Source: Streptomyces koelreuteriae
GTDB lineage: Bacteria; Actinomycetota; Actinomycetes; Streptomycetales; Streptomycetaceae
Direction of reading: 5' to 3'
Assembly (NCBI RefSeq): GCF_018604545.1
Contig: NZ_CP075896.1
Span: forward strand, 6,014,001-6,078,000
DNA length: 64,000 nucleotides
The notes below the pieces were generated by a model. It was not told where the DNA came from and did no database searches. It was given only the letters and a program-made list of their open reading frames with translations. The position numbers and the translations under genes are program-made. Shown here piece after piece: positions 1-8,245 of this stretch (position 1 is the stretch's first letter; each line of letters begins with the position of its first letter).

Positions 1-351
1 CTGCGTCCAGGAGGGCACCACGTCGCTGTAGTACTGCCACCAGGCGTGGGTGTTGGCCTGTTCGGCCAGCGCCAGCAGCGTGGCGCGTTCGGCCTCGTCC
101 GTGACGCCGTAGAACGTGAGCAGGTCGGCGACATCCCGCAGCTTGAACCCGTGGCGCCCGGCCTCCATGCGGCTGATCTTGGAGGGGGAGGCCCGGATGA
201 CGTCCCCCGCCTCCGCCCTGCCGATGCCCCGCCCGTCCCGCAGCCTGCGCAGCCGAGCGCCCAACGCCAGCCGAGGCACCATCGGCCCGGCCGATCTCCC
301 GTCCAGGACTCCGCTGAAGGGCGACGTTCGAGCGGCCTCTTCGGTGCCCAT
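1..351 (-). CDS. XRE/Scr1-type helix-turn-helix regulator (3' part cut by window edge)
   Basis: Reading leftwards from an ATG at 351, the first 117 codons are present and the frame runs off the window. An ATG six bases upstream (357) exists, but AAGGAG sits 8 nt before 351, so 351 is preferred. Residues about 25-85 form an XRE helix-turn-helix with the typical stretch SPSKISRMEAGRHGFKLRD and then DLLTFYGV, followed by the start of the effector-like region (HAWWQYYSDVVPSW). Streptomyces has dozens of such proteins, usually about 280 residues with a DUF5753 C-terminal domain, often next to a small DUF397 partner. The partner, if any, would lie outside the window. Role: DNA-binding regulator; target unknown. 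Confidence 0.85.
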   Translation of the reverse strand, partial: MGTEEAARTSPFSGVLDGRSAGPMVPRLALGARLRRLRDGRGIGRAEAGDVIRASPSKISRMEAGRHGFKLRDVADLLTFYGVTDEAERATLLALAEQANTHAWWQYYSDVVPSWTQ

Positions 352-443
352 GGGCATGTCTCCTTGCGGTGGTACGCAACGCCGCACGCGTGGGGACGCC
401 GCGGCTCATTCATCCTAGAGGCCCTGCCCTGAGGCGATCCGGC

Positions 444-917
444 TTATGCCGAAGGCGAGTTCGGCCGACGAGTGGGCCCGCCGAAGGGCAGGTGGAGCGT
501 CCGGGAGGCGAGCAGCCAGGTGCCGTCGGTCCGGTGGAAGACATCCTCGTAGTGCCCGACCTGGACCGGCGGTCCGGGCGGGACGATGCCGCCGTCGTAG
601 CCGTCGACGCGGTACGTCGTGAAGTACGAGATCGCCCTGGCGGTGTCCGGGGACTCCACCGTGACCAGGACGTTGGACATCATGCGGCGGGAGAGCCGGT
701 CGGCGGGGCGGGAGCCGAAGTAGGCGCGCAGGGCGTCGCGGCCCTTGACCAGCCGCCCGTCCTCCGGCCACTGCCAGACACCCTCCTCGGTGAACAGCTC
801 CGCGACGGAGGAGGGGTCGCCCAGGTCGAGCCGGTGGACGAAGTCGAGGATCAGACGCTCGCAGGCGCGCTCGGCGAGGAGGTGCTCGATGGGGGCCATG
901 GGGTCTGTGGAGTCCAT
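444..917 (-). CDS. SnoaL-like (NTF2-fold) protein
   Basis: A 157-residue protein from the ATG at 917; an ATG at 899 is also possible and an upstream in-frame start at 959 looks too long. The single NTF2-like domain fills the protein: ERLILDFVHRLDLGDP, then AELFTEEGVWQW, then YFTTYRVDGYDG and HYEDVFHRTDGTWLLASRTL. This is the SnoaL_4 pattern found in polyketide cyclases, dehydratases and ring-hydroxylating dioxygenase beta-like subunits. No substrate can be read from the sequence. The gene lies downstream of, and in the same direction as, the metallo-hydrolase at 976-2028, separated by 58 bp, so the two may be co-transcribed. Confidence 0.75.
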   Translation of the reverse strand: MDSTDPMAPIEHLLAERACERLILDFVHRLDLGDPSSVAELFTEEGVWQWPEDGRLVKGRDALRAYFGSRPADRLSRRMMSNVLVTVESPDTARAISYFTTYRVDGYDGGIVPPGPPVQVGHYEDVFHRTDGTWLLASRTLHLPFGGPTRRPNSPSA

Positions 918-975
918 GGGCTCGGTTCTAGCACCCGGCCCGGACGGGCACGGAGACACCCAGCCACGCCGGCCC

Positions 976-2028
976 CTACACCGCCACGTACCTCACCGGC
1001 TCGCTCCCCGGTACCGCCTCCGCCCGGCCCAGTTTCACCAGGCGGCGCAGATGGGCCTCGGCCTCCGAGACCGCGATGTTGCGGGAGCCGTACGGGATCT
1101 GGGCCCAGGGGCGGTTCCACTCCATGCGTTCGGCGAGCTGCCAGGGGGTGAGGGGCTCGGCGAGGAGGGCGTGGAGGGTGGTGAGGCGGGCCTCGTGGTG
1201 GTGGAGCAGTTCGCGTACGCGGGCGGCGGCGTCCGGGAACGGGTGCTGGTGGGCCGGGAGTACCTCGGCGGGGGCCAGGCGGCCGACGCGTTCGAGGCTG
1301 TCGAGGTAGTCGCCGAGGGGGTCGGTGACCGTGGCGTCGTCGGGATCCTCGTAGAGGCCGATGTGCGGGGTGATCCCGGGGAGCAGGTGGTCGCCGGAGA
1401 AGAGGCGGCCGTGGCCGGGGAGTCGGGCCGGGTGGTTCTCCTCCAGGTGGAGGCAGACATGGCCGGGCGTGTGCCCCGGGGTCCAGATCGCGCGCAGGCG
1501 GCGGCCGGCCAGGTCCAGGAGTTCGCCCGGGATGATGTCGCGGTCGGGCAGGGCGGGGGAGAGGCCGGGCAGGGAGCGGGGCCGGGGTGTGCGCAGCGGG
1601 GCGATGTGCTCCTCGGGCGCTCCGGCGGCGGTGAGCTTGGCCGTCATGTACGAGAACCAGCGCTCGGGACGGGCGTCCCGGGTCCGTCGTACGACCGCGG
1701 TGTCCGCCGCGTGCATCGCGATCCAGGCGCCCGACGCCTCGCGGACCCGGCCGGACAGGCCGTGGTGGTCCGGGTGGTGGTGGGTGATGACCACGCCGTG
1801 GATCTCGGAGATCGAGGTGCCGCAGGCCGTGAGGCCGGACGCGAGGGTGTCCCAGGACTTCGGGTCGTCCCAGCCGGTGTCGATGAGGACCGGCCCTCGG
1901 TCGGTGTCGACGACGTACACCAGGGTGTGGCCGAGGGGGTTGTCCGGGATCGGGACCCGCAGGGACCGGACGCCTCCGCCGTGGTCGTACACCGCCGGTG
2001 TGGGTTCGCGGTCCTGGCTGCCTGTCAT
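976..2028 (-). CDS. metallo-beta-lactamase-fold hydrolase
   Basis: 350 residues from an ATG at 2028 with GGAGGG 6 nt upstream. The HxHxDH zinc motif is at residues 83-88 (THHHPDHHGL), after the usual VLIDTGW strand; a second metal region WTPGHTPGHVCLH and a C-terminal helical region with a winged-helix-like stretch (PLTPWQLAERM, EAEAHLRRLVKLGRAEAV) follow. This two-part layout matches LACTB2/glyoxalase-II-like MBL hydrolases with a C-terminal winged-helix module. It shares a 90-bp divergent promoter region with the aldehyde dehydrogenase, in which a KstR-like site lies. Probable role: thioester or lactone hydrolysis in the same catabolic regulon; the substrate is inferred only from context. 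Confidence 0.88.
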   Translation of the reverse strand: MTGSQDREPTPAVYDHGGGVRSLRVPIPDNPLGHTLVYVVDTDRGPVLIDTGWDDPKSWDTLASGLTACGTSISEIHGVVITHHHPDHHGLSGRVREASGAWIAMHAADTAVVRRTRDARPERWFSYMTAKLTAAGAPEEHIAPLRTPRPRSLPGLSPALPDRDIIPGELLDLAGRRLRAIWTPGHTPGHVCLHLEENHPARLPGHGRLFSGDHLLPGITPHIGLYEDPDDATVTDPLGDYLDSLERVGRLAPAEVLPAHQHPFPDAAARVRELLHHHEARLTTLHALLAEPLTPWQLAERMEWNRPWAQIPYGSRNIAVSEAEAHLRRLVKLGRAEAVPGSEPVRYVAV

Positions 2029-2067
2029 CTGCCCTCCGTCCGTCCCACGGCCATTGCCCACTATAAC

Positions 2068-2081
2068 TAGAACTGGTATCA
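2068..2081. promoter_or_regulatory. KstR-like operator, divergent MBL/aldehyde dehydrogenase promoter
   Basis: TAGAACTGGTATCA fits the mycobacterial KstR consensus TNNAACNNGTTNNA with one mismatch (GTA for GTT). The same bases also belong to the inverted repeat AACTG-GTAT-CAGTT at 2071-2084. It lies 40 bp from the start of one gene and 38 bp from the other, so one bound dimer could control both. Assignment to the TetR protein at 4098-4796 is inference. Confidence 0.5.
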
Positions 2082-2118
2082 GTTTCTGAAACACCGTCAG
2101 ATGCGAAGGCAGTCGGCC

Positions 2119-3570
2119 ATGACCGGATTCGTGGAACACGGACAGCTGTTCATCGGCGGGGAGTTGACCGACCCCCTGGGCCAGGACGTCATCGAGGTGA
2201 TCTCGCCGCACACGGAAGAGGTCATCGGACGCGTCCCGCACGCCTCGACCGCCGATGTCGACCGGGCCGTGGGGGTGGCACGGCGGGCGTTCGACGAGGG
2301 GCCCTGGCCGCGCATGAGCCTCGACGAGCGGATCGAGGTCGTGAGCCGGATCAAGGACGGGATCGTCGCCCGGCACGAGGAGATCGCCCGCGTGATCTCC
2401 GGCCAGAACGGCTCGCCGTACTCCTGGAGCGTCCTCGCCCAGGCCTTCGGCGCGGTGATGGTCTGGGACTCGGCGATCACCGTCGCACGGAACTTCACCT
2501 ACGAGGAGCGCCGGGACGGCGTGCTCGGGCGCATCCTCGTACGGCGCGAGCCCGTCGGGGTCGTCGCGGCCGTCGCCCCCTGGAACGTCCCGCAGTTCGT
2601 CGCCGCCGCCAAGCTCGCCCCCGCGCTGCTCACCGGCTGCACGGCCGTCCTCAAGCCCTCGCCCGAGTCGCCGCTCGACGCGTATCTGCTGGGCGAGATC
2701 GCCCGCGAGGCAGGGCTGCCCGAGGGCGTGCTGTCGATCCTGCCCGCCGACCGGGAGGTGAGCGAGTACCTGGTCGGGCACCCCGGCATCGACAAGGTGT
2801 CCTTCACCGGGTCGGTCGCGGCCGGGAAGCGTGTCATGGAGGTGGCGGCCCGCAATCTCACCCGGGTGACGCTCGAACTGGGCGGCAAGTCGGCGGCCGT
2901 CGTCCTGCCCGACGCGGACGTCGAGGCGGCCGTCGCGGGCATCGCCCCCGCGGCCTGGATGAACAACGGCCAGGCCTGCGTCGCCCAGACCCGCATCCTG
3001 CTCCCGCGCTCCCGCTACGACGAGTTCGCCGACGCCCTCGCCGCGGCGGCCGGCGCGCTCGTCGTCGGCGACCCGCTCGACCCCGCCACCCAGGTGGGCC
3101 CGCTCGTGGCGAAGCGGCAGCAGCAGCGCAACCTCGACTACATCCGCATCGGGCAGGAGGAGGGCGCGAAGATCATCACCGGTGGCGGCCGCCCGGCCGG
3201 CCTGGACCGCGGCTGGTACGTCGAACCGACCCTCTTCGGCGACGTCGACAACTCCATGCGCATCGCCCGCGAGGAGATCTTCGGCCCGGTCATCTGCCTG
3301 CTGCCCTACGACGACGAGTCCGACGCCGTGAAGATCGCCAACGACTCCGACTACGGACTGAGCGGCAGCGTCTGGACCGCGGAGGTCGAGCGCGGCATCG
3401 ACATCGCCCGCCAGGTCCGCACGGGCACGTACTCGGTCAACACCTTCAGCCTGGACATGCTGGGCCCCTTCGGCGGCTACAAGAACTCCGGCCTGGGGCG
3501 GGAGTTCGGGCCCGAGGGGTACGGGGAGTACCTGGAGCACAAGATGATCCACCTCCCGGCGGAAGCGTAG
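2119..3570 (+). CDS. aldehyde dehydrogenase, NAD(P)-dependent
   Basis: 483 residues. The ATG at 2119 has GAAGG 9 nt upstream and gives the usual family N-terminus (FVEHGQLFIGGE); an in-frame ATG at 2101 has no Shine-Dalgarno sequence. All catalytic landmarks of the ALDH superfamily are present: the oxyanion-hole Asn156 (APWNVP), general base Glu253 in LELGGKS, nucleophile Cys287 in NNGQACVAQ, and the C-terminal GGYKNSGLGREFG. Closest by eye to the betaine/geranial-type ALDHs of actinomycete terpenoid and steroid catabolism. It oxidises an aldehyde to an acid in the cytoplasm. The ferredoxin gene starts 2 bp after its stop, so the two form one transcript, and the promoter carries a KstR-like site. 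Confidence 0.93.
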   Translation: MTGFVEHGQLFIGGELTDPLGQDVIEVISPHTEEVIGRVPHASTADVDRAVGVARRAFDEGPWPRMSLDERIEVVSRIKDGIVARHEEIARVISGQNGSPYSWSVLAQAFGAVMVWDSAITVARNFTYEERRDGVLGRILVRREPVGVVAAVAPWNVPQFVAAAKLAPALLTGCTAVLKPSPESPLDAYLLGEIAREAGLPEGVLSILPADREVSEYLVGHPGIDKVSFTGSVAAGKRVMEVAARNLTRVTLELGGKSAAVVLPDADVEAAVAGIAPAAWMNNGQACVAQTRILLPRSRYDEFADALAAAAGALVVGDPLDPATQVGPLVAKRQQQRNLDYIRIGQEEGAKIITGGGRPAGLDRGWYVEPTLFGDVDNSMRIAREEIFGPVICLLPYDDESDAVKIANDSDYGLSGSVWTAEVERGIDIARQVRTGTYSVNTFSLDMLGPFGGYKNSGLGREFGPEGYGEYLEHKMIHLPAEA

Positions 3571-3572
3571 CG

Positions 3573-3806
3573 ATGGGCGACCGCTGGCATGTCGAGGTCG
3601 ACCGCTCGCTGTGCATCGGCAGCGCCCAGTGCGTCCACCACGCCCCGGACGGCTTCCGCCTCGACCCGGCCCGCCAGTCCCATCCGGTCGCCCCGGACAC
3701 GGACGCGAACGAGCGGGTGCTGGAGGCGGCGGAGAGCTGTCCGGTGGAGGCGATCGTGATCACGCTGGGGGGTGGTGGTGAGGCGGTGTTCCCGCCGGAG
3801 GAATAG
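3573..3806 (+). CDS. small 3Fe-4S-type ferredoxin
   Basis: 77 residues, starting 2 bp after the aldehyde dehydrogenase stop. Cysteines are at 14, 20 and 56 (CIGSAQC and CPVEA): CxxxxxC plus CP, with the fourth cysteine of a 4Fe-4S set missing. This is the pattern of the single-cluster ferredoxins that feed electrons to actinomycete cytochromes P450. The C-terminal acidic tail FPPEE is typical. No P450 is encoded nearby in this window, so its redox partner is probably elsewhere; co-transcription with the dehydrogenase suggests service in the same catabolic route. Confidence 0.9.
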   Translation: MGDRWHVEVDRSLCIGSAQCVHHAPDGFRLDPARQSHPVAPDTDANERVLEAAESCPVEAIVITLGGGGEAVFPPEE

Positions 3807-3943
3807 CTTTCCGGAGAGTGCCCGAAAAATAATGCTTCCGGGGGGTTCATTCCCGGTCGAGTGTTCTATTCTGGAAGTCGGCCTACGAGGCGAGTGAGGG
3901 AGTCCGACCGGAGTAGCCGACGGTGGCAGGAAGCCAGGGGTTT

Positions 3944-4068
3944 GGGTTTCCGCCGGTGCCGACTGCGACGGTAGGGCTGAGAGGCCGGAAGGAAGCGAGG
4001 CCGAGAGGCCGGGCGACCGGAAGGCGACCCCCAGCACCTGATCCGGACCATGCCGGCGAAGGGAACCC
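3944..4068 (+). ncRNA. TPP riboswitch aptamer (thi box), no downstream gene in its orientation
   Basis: The 3' half ACCTGATCCGGACCATGCC followed by GGCGAAGGGA (4036-4064) matches the thiamine pyrophosphate aptamer consensus nearly base for base, and the 5' half has GGTGCC and GGCTGAGA (3975-3982). P1 closes between GGGTTTCC (3944-3951) and GGGAACCC (4061-4068); a variable arm sits between the halves. Known family: thi-box RNAs bind TPP and turn off thiamine synthesis or transport genes. Odd point: 30 bp downstream the next gene is the TetR gene, in the opposite direction, and the next plus-strand gene is almost 900 bp away and is a glycosyltransferase. Confidence 0.88.
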
Positions 4069-4097
4069 GTCTCGTAGGTCTCTTCCGTGCGACCAGG

Positions 4098-4796
4098 TCA
4101 GTTCCGCGTGTCCGGGGCCGTCAGGGCGATCAGCCGGCACACCGTCTCGATGTCGATCCGCACCTGGGCGATCGAGGCGCGGCCCGACAGCCAGGTGATC
4201 AGCGCCGAGTGCCAGGTGTGCTCGATGACCCGGACCGCCGAGAGCTGCTCCGGGGTCGGGTCGTCGAGCCCCATCGCGTCCAGGATGATCGCCGTCGTCT
4301 GCCGCGAGACCTGGTCGACCTCCGGGCTCACGCTGCGGTCGGCGAAGGTGAGGGCGCGGACCATCGCGTCGGCCAGATGCGGCTCGCGCTGCAGGGCGCG
4401 GAAGGCCCGCATCAGCGTCTCCGCGACCCGCTCGGCCGCCGAATCGCCCTGCGGGGGCTTCTTCCGCAGCGTGCCGTGCATGTGCTCCAACTGGTCCTGC
4501 ATCGTGGCGACCAGCAGATGGATCTTGGAAGGGAAGTAGCGGTAGAGGGTGCCGAGTGCCACCTGTGAGGACTCGGCGACCTCGCGCATCTGCACGGCGT
4601 CGAAGCCGCCCCGGCTGGCCAGTTGCGCGCTCGCGTGCAGGATGCGGCGACGGCGGGCCTCCTGCCGCTCCGTGAGGGGAGGGGAGGCGGGGGCTGCGGC
4701 TCTGGCTTCCACCTTGGCCACTGTGTTCACCTTGGCTTCCGCGGGGCTGGGGTCCCGTTCCGTGACGGTCCGTGAGGGCGAGTGATCACACAGCAT
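4098..4796 (-). CDS. TetR-family regulator, KstR-like
   Basis: Up to 232 residues from ATG 4796; GTG 4730, with GGAAG 5 nt upstream, is a good alternative (210 residues). The N-terminal helix-turn-helix reads RRRRILHASAQLASRGG, then VALGTLYRYFPSKIHLLVA. The ligand domain (AFRALQREPHLADAMVRALTFAD, then VIEHTWHSALITWLSGRAS) closely follows KstR, the mycobacterial repressor of cholesterol catabolism genes that responds to a CoA thioester. A perfect KstR consensus lies at 4888-4901 between this gene and the divergent glycosyltransferase, consistent with autoregulation. It probably also controls the aldehyde dehydrogenase and MaoC operons. Whether the ligand is a steroid-CoA is not shown by sequence. 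Confidence 0.87.
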   Translation of the reverse strand: MLCDHSPSRTVTERDPSPAEAKVNTVAKVEARAAAPASPPLTERQEARRRRILHASAQLASRGGFDAVQMREVAESSQVALGTLYRYFPSKIHLLVATMQDQLEHMHGTLRKKPPQGDSAAERVAETLMRAFRALQREPHLADAMVRALTFADRSVSPEVDQVSRQTTAIILDAMGLDDPTPEQLSAVRVIEHTWHSALITWLSGRASIAQVRIDIETVCRLIALTAPDTRN

Positions 4797-4887
4797 GGCA
4801 CGGCTCGGCCGTGGCGTGAATCACCTGATCCACTGCTCACAGCGCCGCTACCTGCCGGTAGATTCAGTGCCTCCGAACGATCAAGTC

Positions 4888-4901
4888 TGAAACTTGTTCT
4901 A
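4888..4901. promoter_or_regulatory. KstR-consensus operator upstream of tetR and the glycosyltransferase operon
   Basis: TGAAACTTGTTCTA is an exact fit to TNNAACNNGTTNNA and sits within the larger dyad TCTGAAACTTGTTCTAGA (4886-4903). It lies in the divergent promoter region between tetR (start 4796 or 4730) and the glycosyltransferase (start 4956). Confidence 0.65.
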
Positions 4902-4955
4902 GATTAGCGTCCCGGCGTAATCTCGCGGGACAGTGCAGGGAGAAGGGGGCCCAGA

Positions 4956-6395
4956 GTGACCGCTGAGGCCAGGGAGGCCGGGCCCTCGGAGGACCCCGCC
5001 GCCGACGGCTTGCGACCGCTCCACATCGCGCTCCTCACCTATAAAGGGAACCCGTTCTGCGGCGGCCAGGGTGTCTACGTCCGGCACCTCTCGCGCGAGC
5101 TGTCCCGCCTCGGCCACCGCGTCGAGGTCATCGGTGCCCAGCCCTACCCCGTCCTCGACGAGGGCCACGACGGCCAGAGCCTCACCGAGCTGCCCAGCCT
5201 CGACCTCTACCGCCAGCCGGATCCTTTCCGCACCCCGAAGCGCGACGAGTACCGCGACTGGGTCGACGCGCTCGAAGTGGCGACCATGTGGACCGGCGGC
5301 TTCCCCGAGCCCCTGACGTTCTCGCTGCGCGCCCGCCGCCATCTGCGCGCCCGCCGCGGCGAGTTCGACGTCGTCCACGACAACCAGACGCTCGGGTACG
5401 GACTGCTGGGAGACGTGGGCGCGCCCCTCGTCACCACGATCCACCACCCCATCACCGTCGACCGGCAGCTGGAGCTGGACGCGGCGGACGGCTGGAAGCG
5501 GCGCCTGTCGGTGCGCCGCTGGTACGCCTTCACCCGCATGCAGAAGCGCGTCGCCCGCCGGCTCCCCTCCGTGCTCACCGTCTCCGGCACGTCCCGCCAG
5601 GAGATCGTCGACCACCTCGGTGTACGCCAGGACCGGATCCATGTGGTCCACATCGGCGCCGACACCGACCTGTTCTCGCCGGATCCCTCGGTGCCGGTCG
5701 TGCCGGGCCGGATCGTGACGACGTCCAGCGCGGACGTGCCGCTGAAGGGCCTGGTCCATCTCGTCGAGGCGCTCGCCAAGGTGCGCACCGAGCACCCCGG
5801 CGCGCACCTCGTCGTCGTCGGCAAGCGGCCCACGGAGGGGCCCGTCGCCCAGGCGATGGAGCGGTACGGCCTCGCCGGCGCCGTCGAGTTCGTCAAGGGC
5901 ATCTCCGACGCGGAACTCGTCGACCTGGTGCGCTCGGCGCAGGTCGCGTGCGTGCCCTCGCTCTACGAGGGCTTCTCGCTGCCGGCCGCCGAGGCCATGG
6001 CGACGGGCACGCCCCTGCTCGCCACGACCGGCGGCGCCATACCCGAGGTCGCGGGCCGCGACGGGGAGACCTGCCTGGCGGTACCCCCGGGCGACGCGGG
6101 CGCGCTGGCCGCCGGTCTGAACCGGTTGCTGGGCGACCCCGAACTGCGGGCCCGGCTCGGCGCGGCCGGTCGCGAACGCGTGCTGCGGCACTTCACGTGG
6201 GCCAGGGCGGCGGAGGGGACGGTGGCCCGGTACCGCGAGGCGATCGCCGGGTCCGAGGGCGTCGGGGCGGGCCGCTCCACGGCCTTGCCGGGTGCAGAGC
6301 GCGTGGCTGTCACGGATGCCGTGCCCACGGCCCCCGCCTCCACAGCCCCCACAGATGTACAAGGCGTCAACTCCGAAAGCAGGGCCACGTGCTGA
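4956..6395 (+). CDS. GT4-family glycosyltransferase
   Basis: 479 residues from a GTG with GAAGGGGG upstream. The GT-B fold is complete: N-terminal GGQGVYVRHLSRELSRLGHRVEVIG, a central linker, and the C-terminal GT4 donor site with VPLKGLVHLVEAL and VPSLYEGFSLPAAEAMATGTPLLAT (the EX7E motif), then GGAIPEVAG. The last about 50 residues are an Ala/Thr/Pro-rich tail without predicted fold. It transfers a sugar from a nucleotide donor to an unknown acceptor. Its stop codon overlaps the GTG of the methyltransferase, and that gene overlaps the toroid gene, so the three are translationally coupled and probably act in one pathway. Confidence 0.9.
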   Translation: MTAEAREAGPSEDPAADGLRPLHIALLTYKGNPFCGGQGVYVRHLSRELSRLGHRVEVIGAQPYPVLDEGHDGQSLTELPSLDLYRQPDPFRTPKRDEYRDWVDALEVATMWTGGFPEPLTFSLRARRHLRARRGEFDVVHDNQTLGYGLLGDVGAPLVTTIHHPITVDRQLELDAADGWKRRLSVRRWYAFTRMQKRVARRLPSVLTVSGTSRQEIVDHLGVRQDRIHVVHIGADTDLFSPDPSVPVVPGRIVTTSSADVPLKGLVHLVEALAKVRTEHPGAHLVVVGKRPTEGPVAQAMERYGLAGAVEFVKGISDAELVDLVRSAQVACVPSLYEGFSLPAAEAMATGTPLLATTGGAIPEVAGRDGETCLAVPPGDAGALAAGLNRLLGDPELRARLGAAGRERVLRHFTWARAAEGTVARYREAIAGSEGVGAGRSTALPGAERVAVTDAVPTAPASTAPTDVQGVNSESRATC

Positions 6396-7138
6396 CCGTC
6401 GACTTCTCCCGGTTCCCGCTCGCGCCGGGCGACCGCGTACTGGACCTCGGCTGTGGTGCCGGCCGGCACGCGTTCGAGTGCTACCGGCGCGGCGCGCAGG
6501 TCGTGGCGCTGGACCAGAACGCCGAGGAGATCCGCGAGGTCGCCAAGTGGTTCGCGGCGATGAAGGAGGCCGGCGAGGCCCCCGAGGGCGCCACCGCCAC
6601 GGCCATGGAGGGCGACGCCCTCGCGCTGCCCTTCCCCGACGCGTCCTTCGACGTCGTCATCATCTCCGAGGTGATGGAGCACATCCCGGACGACAAGGGC
6701 GTCCTCGCGGAGATGGTCCGGGTGCTCAAGCCCGGCGGCCGCATCGCCATCACGGTCCCGCGCTACGGCCCCGAGAAGGTCTGCTGGACCCTCTCCGAGG
6801 CCTACCACGAGGTCGAGGGCGGCCACATCCGCATCTACAAGGCCGACGAACTCCTGACGCGCATCCGCGAGGCCGGCCTCAAGCCCTACGGCACCCACCA
6901 CGCGCACGCGCTGCACTCGCCCTACTGGTGGCTGAAGTGCGCGTTCGGCGTCGACAACGACAAGGCGCTGCCGGTGCGGGCGTACCACAAGCTCCTCGTC
7001 TGGGACATCATGAAGAAGCCGCTGGCCACCCGGGTCGCCGAGCAGGCCCTGAACCCGCTGATCGGCAAGAGCTTCGTGGCGTACGCGACCAAGCCGCACC
7101 TGCCGCGTGTCTCCGACGCCGGGGCGGACGCCCAGTGA
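6389..7138 (+). CDS. class I SAM-dependent methyltransferase
   Basis: 249 residues from a GTG at 6389 that overlaps the glycosyltransferase stop; AGGG lies 4 nt upstream. Rossmann motifs: VLDLGCGAGRHAFECYRRG (motif I), VVALDQN (acidic end of beta 2), VVIISEVMEHIPDDKG (motif IV) and RVLKPGGRIAITVPR (post motif). This is the Methyltransf_11/UbiE type that methylates small molecules. The C-terminal half (ADELLTRIREAGLKPYG, HALHSPYWWLKC) is family specific. The acceptor is unknown; a glycosylated lipid or prenyl metabolite would fit its two partners, but that is inference. Confidence 0.9.
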   Translation: MLTVDFSRFPLAPGDRVLDLGCGAGRHAFECYRRGAQVVALDQNAEEIREVAKWFAAMKEAGEAPEGATATAMEGDALALPFPDASFDVVIISEVMEHIPDDKGVLAEMVRVLKPGGRIAITVPRYGPEKVCWTLSEAYHEVEGGHIRIYKADELLTRIREAGLKPYGTHHAHALHSPYWWLKCAFGVDNDKALPVRAYHKLLVWDIMKKPLATRVAEQALNPLIGKSFVAYATKPHLPRVSDAGADAQ

Positions 7139-8205
7139 CCACTCCCCGGACGGAACATCTGGTCCTGCCCGGGGTCCTCACCGCAGGGCAGGCCGCCGCG
7201 ACCGTCGCCGGCATCCTCGCCGTGCAGCGCGAGGACGGTGCGATCCCCTGGTTCCGGGGGCATCACCTCGACCCGTGGGACCACGTCGAGGCGGCCATGG
7301 CCCTCGACACGGCAGGCGAGCACGAGGCCGCAGAGCGGGCCTACCTGTGGCTGGCCCGGCACCAGAACGACGACGGCTCCTGGTACGCCGCCTACGCGGA
7401 CGGAGAGGCCGGCGACGTCACCGACCGGGGCCGGGAGACCAACTTCGTCGCCTACATCGCCGTGGGCGTCTGGCACCACTACCTCTCCACCGGCGACGAC
7501 ACGTTCCTGGAGCGGATGTGGCCGGCGGTCTACGCGGCGATCGAGTTCGTGCTGCACCTGCAGCAGCCGGGCGGGCAGATCGGCTGGCGGCGCGACGACG
7601 ACGGCACGGACACGGCGGACGCGCTGCTGACCGGCAGCTCCTCGATCCACCAAGCGCTGCGGTGCGCGCTGGCGATCGCCGAGCAGCGGGAGGAGGCGCA
7701 GCCGGACTGGGAGTTGGCGGCGGGTGCGCTGCGGCATGCCATACGTCGGCATCCGGAGCGGTTCCTCGACAAGAACCGGTACTCGATGGACTGGTACTAC
7801 CCGGTGCTCGGCGGTGCGCTGACCGGGGCCGAGGCCAAGGCCCGTATCGAGGAGGACTGGGACCGGTTCGTCGTCCCGGGGCTGGGTGTGCGGTGTGTCG
7901 TGCCCAACCCGTGGGTGACGGGTGGGGAATCGGCCGAACTCGCCCTCGCGCTCTGGGCGATGGGCGAGTCCGACCGGGCGTTGGAGGTGCTGCAGTCGAT
8001 CCAGCATCTGCGCGATCCGGAGAGCGGGCTGTACTGGACCGGGTTCGTCTTCGAGGACGAGGCGATCTGGCCGCGGGAGTTGACCACGTGGACGGCCGGG
8101 TCGTTGTTGCTGGCCGTGGCCGCGTTGGGTGGGCACGAGGCCACGTGTCAGGTGTTCGGTGGGGACGAGTTGCCCAGCGGGCTGGACTCGGACTGCTGCG
8201 CCTAG
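7135..8205 (+). CDS. alpha/alpha-toroid (prenyltransferase/squalene-oxidase-repeat-like) protein
   Basis: 356 residues; GTG 7135 overlaps the methyltransferase stop by 4 bp. The body is a chain of helical hairpins with repeated Gln/Trp-rich turns (ILAVQREDGAIPWFRG, LARHQNDDGSWYAAYADG, LHLQQPGGQIGWRRDD, IQHLRDPESGLYWTG), the layout of (alpha/alpha)6 barrels such as prenyltransferase beta subunits, terpene cyclases and GH15-like glycoside enzymes. No DXDD cyclase motif is visible, so a cyclase role is unsupported. The protein ends in the unusual tail DSDCCA. With the glycosyltransferase and methyltransferase it forms a three-gene unit of unknown product. Confidence 0.8.
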   Translation: MTTPRTEHLVLPGVLTAGQAAATVAGILAVQREDGAIPWFRGHHLDPWDHVEAAMALDTAGEHEAAERAYLWLARHQNDDGSWYAAYADGEAGDVTDRGRETNFVAYIAVGVWHHYLSTGDDTFLERMWPAVYAAIEFVLHLQQPGGQIGWRRDDDGTDTADALLTGSSSIHQALRCALAIAEQREEAQPDWELAAGALRHAIRRHPERFLDKNRYSMDWYYPVLGGALTGAEAKARIEEDWDRFVVPGLGVRCVVPNPWVTGGESAELALALWAMGESDRALEVLQSIQHLRDPESGLYWTGFVFEDEAIWPRELTTWTAGSLLLAVAALGGHEATCQVFGGDELPSGLDSDCCA

Positions 8206-8245
8206 GAGTTCGAGGGCTCGCCGGTTGTGCGGGCGCGGGTTGTGC

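Noticed and set aside
976..3552. 858-codon minus-strand frame running across the aldehyde dehydrogenase gene
   Set aside because: Only the part below 2028 is a real gene; the rest is antisense to a dehydrogenase with all catalytic residues, and shows the Gly/Arg/Val bias of a GC-rich shadow frame.
4087..4539. Plus-strand frame directly after the TPP riboswitch (GTG start)
   Set aside because: Antisense to the whole TetR ligand domain, Ser/Arg/Cys-rich, weak ribosome site and no recognisable fold. Kept only as a remote possibility for the riboswitch target.
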